A stretch of DNA of 64,000 nucleotides, taken from assembly GCA_023436585.1 (NCBI GenBank), contig JAEZIN010000027.1:1-64000 (forward strand), written 5' to 3'. The translations under genes were made by a program, and so were the position numbers. The first letter of the stretch is position 1, and the number at the start of each line of letters is the position of its first letter. The notes beneath the pieces are model-generated. The model saw only the letters and a program-made list of their open reading frames with translations, made no database searches and was not told where the DNA came from. The DNA comes from Bacillota bacterium (GTDB lineage: Bacteria > Bacillota > Clostridia > Christensenellales > Aristaeellaceae). Shown here piece by piece: positions 15,687 to 22,968 of this stretch.

Positions 15687-15788
15687 GGGACTCTGTCCCC
15701 TACACCCCTGCTCAAGAGATAAAACCTCTTGAGAATCTCCATTTCTTATATTCATCAAAAGAGGCGGGCAATAAAGCCTGCCTCTTTC
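15685..15788 (+). terminator. Family C-like element and terminator hairpins after the isomerase gene
   Basis: Three hairpins: AGGGGAC/GTCCCCT (15685-15701), CTCAAGAG/CTCTTGAG (15711-15733), and AAAGAGGC/GCCTCTTT (15759-15788). The first two resemble the divergent end of repeat family C; the last ends in a short T-run. Confidence 0.6.
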
Positions 15789-15887
15789 ATGCTGCAAACA
15801 TAATGCAACCCTTTTGCTGGCTCAAAACCGGTGCGCAGGGCCGCTTGAAAAAGCGCAGCCCCAAAAAGGACAACGCCCTTGAAGGTT

Positions 15888-16817
15888 TTACAGATGATAA
15901 TCTCCCGCCGCTTCGGGCTGATAGATTACCTTCTTGACATGTATTTCGGCAACACCGGAAGGGACCTTCCACTGAATGAAGTCGCCTTCCTTGTACCCTA
16001 AGATGGCTGTTCCAATGGGCGACAAGACGGACAGCTTATTGCTTGCAAGGTCCGCTTCGGGGGGATATACCAGCGAAACCTCAAGCTCGTCTTCCCCCAA
16101 ATCCAGCAGAACCTTGGAATTCATGGTAATAACTTCCGGCGGAACCACATGGCTGTCCACCAATTGAGCCCGGCTGATTTCACGCTCAAGGTCCTGCATG
16201 GATTGTTCCATGCTGGATCCGTTGTGCGCTTCCTCATTGATCAGTTTCTTCAGCCTTGCTTGATCCACTTCCGTGATGATTACCTGTGCGTGCATGGCAC
16301 TTCCCCCCTCCTGAATGAACTTCAAATATTCCACCATGGTGATTTCAAGCCTTATAAGCGCCGGCGTTTCATGCCTGAGCTGAAACCCGGATCTTAAGAA
16401 AGCCCGGATGGACCGCTTGTTTTCATGATGAATCCTGGCAGTCATTTTCGCCGATCTCAGTTCAAAGAAAGCAATCCTCATGCTTTCGCGGATCGCGCTG
16501 GTACCTATCCTTTTGCCCCAATTGTTCCGATCACCGATGACAATCACCATTTCCGTATCAGAAGCTCGCACCACCAGGCGCACAAAGCCTACCGGAATGC
16601 CTTTTTTATCATGGATGATATAAAATCTTCCGTCACGGCTGAACAGGTGTGTCACAACAGGCAGGTTGGCCCTGTCCAATGCCTGCCTGATATGATGGGG
16701 TACATCCTGCGCGTCACTCAAATATTTCCTGACTTCCTCATCCTTAAGCCACCGTATGATCTGCAGGGCATTTTCCCTTGTTACTTCGGGACATAAATAA
16801 ATAAAAGGCACTTTCAT
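15888..16817 (-). CDS. GNAT acetyltransferase fused to Rnk/GreA-like domain
   Basis: A 309-residue two-domain protein in one uninterrupted frame. Residues 1-165 are a GNAT fold with the acetyl-CoA loop in NNWGKRIGTSAIRESM near 98-113 and HHENKRSIRAFLRSGF near 130-145. Residues 175-309 match Rnk, the regulator of nucleoside diphosphate kinase, with a short N-terminal helix pair and the GreA/B C-terminal domain (SVLSPIGTAILGYKEGDFIQW near 265-285). The part from Met175 is 135 residues, almost exactly the length of E. coli Rnk, and has its own GGAGGGGGG site, so it may also be made separately. Rnk-like proteins bind RNA polymerase. Start by AGGA 9 nt upstream. Confidence 0.8.
   Translation of the reverse strand: MKVPFIYLCPEVTRENALQIIRWLKDEEVRKYLSDAQDVPHHIRQALDRANLPVVTHLFSRDGRFYIIHDKKGIPVGFVRLVVRASDTEMVIVIGDRNNWGKRIGTSAIRESMRIAFFELRSAKMTARIHHENKRSIRAFLRSGFQLRHETPALIRLEITMVEYLKFIQEGGSAMHAQVIITEVDQARLKKLINEEAHNGSSMEQSMQDLEREISRAQLVDSHVVPPEVITMNSKVLLDLGEDELEVSLVYPPEADLASNKLSVLSPIGTAILGYKEGDFIQWKVPSGVAEIHVKKVIYQPEAAGDYHL
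16303..16311 (-). promoter_or_regulatory. Internal ribosome binding site for a separate Rnk product
   Basis: GGAGGGGGG on the minus strand, 7 nt before the ATG at 16295-16293 (Met175 of the fusion). It encodes the E-G-G linker in the fusion frame, and could drive a 135-residue Rnk protein (15888-16295). Confidence 0.5.
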
Positions 16818-16984
16818 TTTTTACTACATCCTGTCGTAAGAAATAAAAGCCTTTCATAGGACAACTATGACGGTTCTTTTTATCTACTATAACAAATAAT
16901 TGTTCAGCCGTCAATCTATTTGACGGAAATCCAATACAAGGCAAGGTAAAGGCTGCGTAATGCGGCCTTTCCATATGAAATGCA

Positions 16985-17018
16985 AAAGCCATTCCCGATC
17001 ATGTTTGGGAATGGCTTT
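16985..17018 (-). terminator. Terminator after the 17104-17772 GNAT gene
   Basis: AAAGCCATTCCC (16985-16996) pairs perfectly with GGGAATGGCTTT (17007-17018); read on the minus strand it ends in GGCTTTTG. Confidence 0.65.
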
Positions 17019-17084
17019 AAACTACCCTGGCCGTTGGAATAACCAAGCTTATCTCAAAAACCATCTTGGTCTTTTATTCTAGAA

Positions 17085-17150
17085 TATGGGGTTTCCAAAG
17101 GGGTTAAATCCCTTTGGCGGGGTCCAGGGGCAGAGCCCTTGGGTTCCGGA
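17085..17150. repeat. Dispersed repeat C, copy overlapping a gene 3' end
   Basis: GGGGTTTCCAAAGGGGTTAA, then CCCTTTGGCGGGGTCCAG and GGGCAGAGCCCTTGGG. The same arrangement occurs at 31436-31493 and 35851-35910 and partly at 5836-5852. The minus-strand GNAT gene ends inside it. Confidence 0.75.
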
Positions 17151-17772
17151 TCATGCAATACTGCAGCAAGTCAAAGGGCGTCTGAATAGTAGTATGCAAT
17201 TCAAACCCGTAATGCTGGTACATGGGCAGGTTCTTTTCGTTATGCGTTTCCAGCGATACCAGCAGGCCTTTTTGATCGGCATACTTAAGCACCGGCTCCA
17301 TCACCTTGTGGGCCATGCCCGTGCCCCGGGCCGCGGGGCGGACGGCAAAATAAATGATATGCATATAGCGCCTGGGCGGCAGCTCCTTGGTCCAGGTGGC
17401 GTTCAAATACTGCCTGGCCTTCAAAAAATGCCCCAGGGTCTTTAAAGACATATCATCCTTGATGAGCGATACGTTGGTTTTCCAGGCATAAAAAGTTTCT
17501 ACGGAAAAGAATTTCAAGTGATTATAGGGCTGGGAATCGTCGTCAGCAATAATCAGGCCGTTGACATCCGGGCTGTCGGCAAACGCGTCGTCGTTTTCCA
17601 GTAGCTCACCAGCGTCGCAGGCGAATACCTCCGGCAATGTCCTGTCCCGTAAGTGCTCCTCAGGGATAAGCTTTCTGTACAGCGGATCATCCTTAAAGCA
17701 TTCCAGCAAAATGCGGACCACCTTGGGGGCGTCCGCCCGGGATAAGTGATACAGCGTATCTATTTGCATCAT
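17104..17772 (-). CDS. GNAT family N-acetyltransferase
   Basis: A 222-residue acyltransferase. The acetyl-CoA segment is IIYFAVRPAARGTGMAHKVM near residues 139-158 (R-x2-G-x-G/A), followed by LLVSLETHNEKNLPMYQHYG near 170-190. The N-terminal part is long for the family. The last 12 or so residues (RNPRALPLDPAKGI) and the stop codon are encoded by repeat C, so the native C-terminus was probably replaced or extended by the repeat. Acceptor substrate unknown. AGGTGG precedes the ATG-ATG start. Confidence 0.85.
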   Translation of the reverse strand: MMQIDTLYHLSRADAPKVVRILLECFKDDPLYRKLIPEEHLRDRTLPEVFACDAGELLENDDAFADSPDVNGLIIADDDSQPYNHLKFFSVETFYAWKTNVSLIKDDMSLKTLGHFLKARQYLNATWTKELPPRRYMHIIYFAVRPAARGTGMAHKVMEPVLKYADQKGLLVSLETHNEKNLPMYQHYGFELHTTIQTPFDLLQYCMIRNPRALPLDPAKGI

Positions 17773-17944
17773 CGCACCACCTGATTATACGAATGTAAAA
17801 GATGTATGTGTCCAAAGCGGCAAGATATTGTAGATAGCGGGCAAAGAGCCGGAGGAGGCGACGCCGCGATACCTTAAGTGAAAGGGCAACACTGCCCTGC
17901 GCAAAAAGAATCGCCGCGACGACGCATTCATTTAGGGTATTAGA

Positions 17945-20035
17945 TTAATCCTCCTGGGGCGTTACAAGCGACCGCAGCCTCCTAAGCGCTTTTTTGATCA
18001 GCGCCTCCATGTCTTCCAGCGAAGCCGTCTCTTCCCGCACCTTTTTGTCCAGCCGGGACAGGGCTTCCTGTTCCAGCCGCGATAGCTCCCGGATCTCCGT
18101 GGTGAGGTCCGGCTTTTTTGTTTTGCTTTTGTCCCTCAAACTATGGATCAGGTCATACATATCAAGATGCCCCTGCACACGCCCTGCGCCCCACAGCAGC
18201 CGTTCCTTTGGCTGATGGAGCACATAGGCGGTGAAGTAGTCATACACATCCCTGTCAAAATCCGCGGCGTAGCAATTGTTGTCAATATGGCCAAGGCTTG
18301 CGGCCGCGCCCTTCACATCCCCGGCGTGCAGCTGCCAGACAGCCTGGTGAAGCAATTGCGCAATATGCTGGTCATGCTCATGGGGGAGGATGGAAACATC
18401 GTGCCAGGTAAGGCTAACGAAATGATCCTCCAGGTAGCGGAATATGGCCAATAACTGGCGCCGGGCTTCTCCGCAGGCCGAAAACAGCTCCCTGGCCTCC
18501 AGGCTTCCGTCGGCCAGCTTCAAAATGTACTGGCGGTTGATCTCCTCCGTCAGTTCATACAATTCCTTGGCCTTCTCCGCGGCCTTCATCAGCGCGCCGC
18601 GGAAAGCGCCTTCCATGCGGGGATGCAGCCGCTGGCAGGTGAGCGATTCCGATATGGCAGCCAGGCGAACGGTAAAATCCAGGGGCGGCAGGCACAGCTG
18701 GTCAAAGGCCAGCATCAGCCGCCCATAGAGCACGTGGTGGTAATGGTAGACGGTCTCATCATAGGCGTCGTCATTGTCGAACTGGGAATGATACCTGGTC
18801 TCCATGAAGGTGCCGCCGCCAAACTCGTTGACCAATGCCGGAATGCCTGCGATGGACATGGAAAAATCGTCCGACCAGGTCTGGGTGGGGCACACCACGC
18901 CGGAGCCCTTGGGGTACACGGCCCGGACCTTTTGCGGCAGCGCCTTCATCTGCCGTTTCAAAAAGCCCTTCATTTCATAGGCGCTGCGGATGAAGTGCTT
19001 CTTCCCATGGGCGTGCGCCGGCAGCTCCAGGTTGATGTTCACTACGGCCTTGCCCGCCCATTCGGGGTGGAGGCGGAACACCTGGTTGTACGCGCCGACA
19101 GACCAGTCGTACCTGGTGTTGACGGCGCCCCACTCCTCGGCGGCCATGGCGCAGAATACCAGCGTCTTGCGGGGCTTGTACCCGCTGGAAAGCACGGTGC
19201 GGGCCAGACCCAGCATCAGCGAGACGGCGGTATTGTCGTCCTGAAAGCCGGAGAAATAGGAATCGTAGTGAGCCGAGAGGATCACCAGCGAATCTTGTTC
19301 CTCGCCCGGAATCTGCCCTACGATGTTGTGGGAAAAGGCATCCTCCATCACAGTGGATTCTGCATCCAGCTCCACCTGGGCGCTTTCTGAAAAGGCAAGG
19401 TCCAGCGCCGCAACAAGGTTCTTGGCGTCCCGCTGGGACATGGAAAGCGCCGGTGCGTCCTTGGGCCCGCAGATATCCTGGGCGTTGAGGGTTTTCAGAT
19501 TCTCCTCGCCATAGCCGCTGCGCTGCACTGCCAGCACCGCCGCCGCGCCGTGCAGATGGGCCTGGTAGGCGGGATAGTTGATCCACCATTCATCCCGCTG
19601 GTTGATGGAGATCAGAACCAGCTTGCCCCGGATATCCAGCTTTTCCAGTTCTTTTGCCGTACCCTGCCCGGCATTCACCAGGGTAAAGCGCTTCCGGCCT
19701 CCCGTATGCAGGTCTGTCTGGTAGCCGCCCAGCTCGCAAGCCTGCTCCTGCCCCGATTTGTCCCGGTAAAAAAGCCTGGCCCTGGAAAATTCCCATCCGT
19801 CTACAGGGAACTTTTCCTTCGTGGGGTGCAGGCCAATGCGGGTCATCTCTTCAAAGAGCATATCCCCCGTATCCGCCTCGGCCCGGGAGCCTGCCGTGCG
19901 GTAGCCCAATACAGGGTTGGTGCGGAATTCCTCCATCTTCCTGGCCAGACGGTAGGCATAGCCTACGTCCAGGCACCTGGAAAAATGCTGCCATTGCGGC
20001 TCCAGGGGCAGCAATGCGCGGCGCTTTTTATTCAT
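17945..20035 (-). CDS. M28 family zinc peptidase (PA-domain aminopeptidase-like)
   Basis: A 696-residue predicted peptidase. Residues about 100-235 form a PA-like insert; the M28 domain follows with zinc ligands in SAHYDSYFSGFQDDNT (His and Asp, near 265-280), AAEEWG (Glu-Glu, near 312) and METRYHSQFDND (His, near 430). A 250-residue helical tail follows, as in glutamate-carboxypeptidase-like members. There is no signal peptide after the chosen start, so it looks cytosolic. The start at 20035 follows AAGGAGG; the sequence AGGAGGACCTCCCT around that site is self-complementary and could partly hide it. A promoter lies at 20101-20129. Confidence 0.85.
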   Translation of the reverse strand: MNKKRRALLPLEPQWQHFSRCLDVGYAYRLARKMEEFRTNPVLGYRTAGSRAEADTGDMLFEEMTRIGLHPTKEKFPVDGWEFSRARLFYRDKSGQEQACELGGYQTDLHTGGRKRFTLVNAGQGTAKELEKLDIRGKLVLISINQRDEWWINYPAYQAHLHGAAAVLAVQRSGYGEENLKTLNAQDICGPKDAPALSMSQRDAKNLVAALDLAFSESAQVELDAESTVMEDAFSHNIVGQIPGEEQDSLVILSAHYDSYFSGFQDDNTAVSLMLGLARTVLSSGYKPRKTLVFCAMAAEEWGAVNTRYDWSVGAYNQVFRLHPEWAGKAVVNINLELPAHAHGKKHFIRSAYEMKGFLKRQMKALPQKVRAVYPKGSGVVCPTQTWSDDFSMSIAGIPALVNEFGGGTFMETRYHSQFDNDDAYDETVYHYHHVLYGRLMLAFDQLCLPPLDFTVRLAAISESLTCQRLHPRMEGAFRGALMKAAEKAKELYELTEEINRQYILKLADGSLEARELFSACGEARRQLLAIFRYLEDHFVSLTWHDVSILPHEHDQHIAQLLHQAVWQLHAGDVKGAAASLGHIDNNCYAADFDRDVYDYFTAYVLHQPKERLLWGAGRVQGHLDMYDLIHSLRDKSKTKKPDLTTEIRELSRLEQEALSRLDKKVREETASLEDMEALIKKALRRLRSLVTPQED

Positions 20036-20100
20036 GAGGGAGGTCCTCCTTTCCGTGGGGAAATCGGTCGGGAGCGCGAGCATACCTGTGATGTCAGACT

Positions 20101-20129
20101 ATGGTAGCACATCAAAAACAAGCCGTCAA
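20101..20129 (-). promoter_or_regulatory. Promoter of the M28 peptidase gene
   Basis: On the minus strand TTGACG, 17 nt, TACCAT. Confidence 0.65.
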
Positions 20130-20252
20130 CGGGAGAAAATAACACCGGATGCGGCACAATAACGTTATCCCACAGGCAAATGTTCATGTGAAAACACTTC
20201 CATAAACGTAAAACTAACCATACCTGTCCTCAAAGGGAAAAAGATGGCCTAA

Positions 20253-20288
20253 CTTGAAGTTTTCAAGCCCTTGCATATGTGCTAAAAT
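20253..20288 (+). promoter_or_regulatory. Promoter of pyk with palindrome at the -35
   Basis: TTTTCA (20260-20265), 17 nt, TAAAAT (20283-20288). The -35 lies within the perfect palindrome CTTGAAGTTTTCAAG (20253-20267), a possible operator. The remaining intergenic sequence from 20130 shows nothing else clear. Confidence 0.5.
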
Positions 20289-20336
20289 AACCTTAGGCTG
20301 GGCGCAAAGCGGGCAGCCGGATGCGGAGGAACAAAC

Positions 20337-22103
20337 ATGGCATTGAAAAAGAGAAAAACGAAGATTGTATGCACCCTGGGGCCGGCGGCTGTGGAGGGGG
20401 ACAACCTTCGAAACATTATACTGGCGGGCATGGACGTGGCCCGCTTCAACTTTTCCCATGATACCCACGAAAACCACTTGAAGCGCTTTGAACAATTGAA
20501 GGCATTGCGGGAAGAGCTGAACCTGCCCATCGCCACCATGCTGGATACAAAGGGGCCGGAGATCCGGCTGGGCGACTTTGCCTCCGGCAGGGTAATCCTC
20601 AAGGCCGGCCAGGAATTCACCCTGACCGCGCGGGACGAGCCGGGCGATGAAAGCCATGTCTCCATCACCTTCAAGGAGCTGCCCAAGGACGTATCCGCCG
20701 GTACCACCATATTGATCGACGACGGCCTGGTGGAACTGACGGTGCTGGGCACAACCAACGAGGACATCCGCTGCCGGGTGGAAAACAGCGGTGTCATCTC
20801 CAATAAAAAAGGCGTGAACGTGCCCAACGTTTCCCTCTCCATGCCCTTTTTGAGCCAGAAGGACAGGGACGACATCCTCTTTGGCATCAAGAACGGCTTT
20901 GATTTCGTGGCTGCCTCCTTCACCCGCTGCGCCCAGGACATCCTGGCCATCCGGGAGATATTCAGCCGCGAAGGCTGCTCCACCATGAACATCATCGCCA
21001 AGATTGAGAACATGCAGGGTGTTCAAAACATTGATGAGATCATCGCCGTTTCCGACGGCATCATGGTGGCCCGCGGTGATATGGGCGTGGAGATTCCCCT
21101 GGAGGAAGTGCCCGTACTGCAAAAGATGATCATCCGCAAGGTGTACTCCGCCGGCAAGCAGGTGATTACAGCCACGCAGATGCTGGATTCCATGATGAAA
21201 AACCCGCGCCCCACCAGGGCGGAGGCCACCGACGTGGCCAATGCCATCTACGACGGCACCAGCGCCATCATGCTTTCCGGGGAGACCGCGGCCGGCCTGT
21301 ATCCCGTGGAATCGGTAAAGACCATGGCCCGCATCGCCATGCGGGCGGAGGCGGACATCAATTATATCAAGCGCCTCAAGGAGCGGCCGGTGAATGAAAA
21401 CCCCGATATCACCAACGCCATCTCCCACGCCACCTGCACCTCCGCCCATGACCTGAACGCGGCCGCCATCATCACCGTCACCAAATCCGGGCGCACCGCC
21501 CGCATGATCTCCAAATACCGGCCCAACTGCCCCATCCTGGGCTGCACCACATCGCCATCCGTATACCGTCAATTGAACCTTTCCTGGGGCGTGGCGCCTC
21601 TTCTCATTGGCGAAGAGAGCAACACGGACGAGCTCATCGAGCACGCTGTGGAAACGGGGGAAAAGGCCGGGCTGTTGCACGCAGGAGAACTGGTGGTCAT
21701 CACCGCCGGGGTACCCCTTGGCATTTCCGGCACTACCAACCTAATGAAGATACAGGTGGTGGGCCACATCCTGGTCACCGGCCAGGGCGCCACCAGCCGT
21801 GCCGCCTGCGCCAAGCTGTGCGTGTGCCACAGTGAAAAGGAAGCCTTCGATATTTTCCAGGAAGGGGATATCCTGGTCATTTCCCAGACCAGCAATGCAT
21901 TATTGCCGCTGGTGAGAAAAGCCTGCGGCCTCATCCTGGAGGAGGACAACCCCAACGGCCACGGCGCCGTGGCCGGCATGAGCCTGGATATACCGGTAAT
22001 CATCGGGGCAAAAAACGCTACGCAGATTTTAAGAAGCGGCTCGGTCGTTACCTTGGATGCCATCCGCGGCGTGGTAAGCTGCGACCCGGAAAAGACGAAA
22101 TAA
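20337..22103 (+). CDS. pyk: Pyruvate kinase with C-terminal PEP-utiliser domain
   Basis: A 588-residue glycolytic enzyme (phosphoenolpyruvate + ADP to pyruvate + ATP). The N-terminus KTKIVCTLGPAAVEGDNLRN, the cation/substrate site MLDTKGPEIRLG near residue 65, the catalytic Lys in NIIAKIENMQGV near 220, MVARGDMGVEIPLEEVP near 243, and TQMLDSMMKNPRPTRAEATD near 280 are all canonical. Residues about 475-588 are the extra PEP-utiliser mobile-like domain found in Bacillus and Clostridia enzymes (SNALLPLVRKACGLILEE, GHGAVAGMSLDIPVIIGA). GGAGG precedes the ATG. Single-gene unit with own terminator. Confidence 0.96.
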   Translation: MALKKRKTKIVCTLGPAAVEGDNLRNIILAGMDVARFNFSHDTHENHLKRFEQLKALREELNLPIATMLDTKGPEIRLGDFASGRVILKAGQEFTLTARDEPGDESHVSITFKELPKDVSAGTTILIDDGLVELTVLGTTNEDIRCRVENSGVISNKKGVNVPNVSLSMPFLSQKDRDDILFGIKNGFDFVAASFTRCAQDILAIREIFSREGCSTMNIIAKIENMQGVQNIDEIIAVSDGIMVARGDMGVEIPLEEVPVLQKMIIRKVYSAGKQVITATQMLDSMMKNPRPTRAEATDVANAIYDGTSAIMLSGETAAGLYPVESVKTMARIAMRAEADINYIKRLKERPVNENPDITNAISHATCTSAHDLNAAAIITVTKSGRTARMISKYRPNCPILGCTTSPSVYRQLNLSWGVAPLLIGEESNTDELIEHAVETGEKAGLLHAGELVVITAGVPLGISGTTNLMKIQVVGHILVTGQGATSRAACAKLCVCHSEKEAFDIFQEGDILVISQTSNALLPLVRKACGLILEEDNPNGHGAVAGMSLDIPVIIGAKNATQILRSGSVVTLDAIRGVVSCDPEKTK

Positions 22104-22110
22104 TCTTCTC

Positions 22111-22141
22111 GCAGGCCGCCATTTTTGCGGCCTGCTTCTTT
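22111..22141 (+). terminator. Terminator of pyk
   Basis: GCAGGCCGC (22111-22119) pairs with GCGGCCTGC (22127-22135), then TTCTTTTT. Confidence 0.85.
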
Positions 22142-22196
22142 TTCACCTGTCATCTTTTTCGTTTTCACTCATACCATGAAGTGGGTATATTATTAT

Positions 22197-22212
22197 GTTA
22201 GCCATTACTAAC
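22197..22212. promoter_or_regulatory. GTTAG-N6-CTAAC box 1 upstream of feo
   Basis: GTTAGCCATTACTAAC. One of four boxes of this form near the feo genes; likely metal-regulator operator (DtxR/IdeR-like symmetry). Confidence 0.5.
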
Positions 22213-22296
22213 ACTCTTTGCGCCATGCGTGACCGTCCCCTTGGAATGAATCTATCCACAGCCAACAAAAAAGTATAAAAATTCACAGGAAGCCTA

Positions 22297-22325
22297 TTGA
22301 CAAGGCGAGTTAGCGGTAGTAAACT
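22297..22325 (+). promoter_or_regulatory. feo promoter with overlapping box 2
   Basis: TTGACA (22297-22302), 17 nt, TAAACT (22320-22325). GTTAGCGGTAGTAAAC (22309-22324), a one-base variant of the GTTAG-N6-CTAAC box, fills the spacer and -10, so binding would block RNA polymerase. Confidence 0.7.
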
Positions 22326-22331
22326 TATGAT

Positions 22332-22368
22332 GCGGTTGGAAGTTAGTTGTGCCTAACATCTTAACCGC
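22332..22368 (+). promoter_or_regulatory. Box 3 inside a leader hairpin
   Basis: GTTAGTTGTGCCTAAC (22342-22357) is flanked by GCGGTT (22332-22337) and AACCGC (22363-22368), giving a larger imperfect hairpin in the feo leader. Confidence 0.5.
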
Positions 22369-22445
22369 CCTTCCGATATAGAAGGTGAAGACGCTGTCGG
22401 GCCCGGCCAGGGCAGGGAACCAATCACAGCAAGGAGGAAACGCCT

Positions 22446-22658
22446 ATGCCGCTTACCATGGCCAATGCGGGTGTTCCCATCTCCATCAGCCAGGTACATG
22501 GAAAAGATGAAACAAGGCGTTTTCTGGAAAGCCTGGGCTTTGTATCCGGCGCCACCATAACCATCGTCACCGAAATCGCCGGAAACCTGATTGTTAATGT
22601 CAAGGATACCAGGGTGGCTATCAGCAAAGCCATGGCCAGCAAAATACACGTGGCATAA
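22446..22658 (+). CDS. feoA: FeoA domain protein 1
   Basis: A 70-residue SH3-like FeoA protein (ISISQVHGKDETRRFLESLG, then FVSGATITIVTEIAGNLIV). FeoA proteins are small cytosolic partners that bind or modulate the ferrous-iron transporter FeoB. GGAGG lies 7 nt before the ATG. First gene of the feo operon; 11 nt before the second feoA. The presence of two separate feoA genes is common in Clostridia. Confidence 0.9.
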   Translation: MPLTMANAGVPISISQVHGKDETRRFLESLGFVSGATITIVTEIAGNLIVNVKDTRVAISKAMASKIHVA

Positions 22659-22669
22659 GGAGGCTTTCC

Positions 22670-22903
22670 ATGGAAGCGAAACCCCGTACTTTAAAGGATG
22701 CCAGGATCGGCGAAACAGTCACCGTGCAAAAGCTCACAGGGGAAGGCGCGGTCAAACGCCGTATCATGGATATGGGCATCACCAAGGGCACCGAAATAAT
22801 GATTCGCAAAGTGGCGCCGCTGGGCGATCCCATCGAGGTAAATCTCCGGGGATATGAGCTTTCCATCCGTAAATCCGAGGCAGAAAATATCCTGTTGGCA
22901 TAA
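22670..22903 (+). CDS. feoA: FeoA domain protein 2
   Basis: A 77-residue second FeoA-type SH3-like protein with the more canonical pattern (RRIMDMGITKGTEIMIRKVA, then LGDPIEVNLRGYELSIRKSE). AAGGAGG precedes the ATG. It is followed by a short intergenic stretch containing a perfect GTTAGCACATGCTAAC palindrome before feoB, so feoB may have an extra point of control. Confidence 0.92.
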   Translation: MEAKPRTLKDARIGETVTVQKLTGEGAVKRRIMDMGITKGTEIMIRKVAPLGDPIEVNLRGYELSIRKSEAENILLA

Positions 22904-22931
22904 CGGAACGGCTCTTTTTTTAAAGCCACAC

Positions 22932-22947
22932 GTTAGCACATGCTAAC
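22932..22947. promoter_or_regulatory. GTTAG-N6-CTAAC box 4 between feoA and feoB
   Basis: GTTAGCACATGCTAAC, a perfect 16-bp palindrome, 21 nt before the chosen feoB start. Confidence 0.55.
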
Positions 22948-22968
22948 TTTTGAAAGGACGTGATTCCC

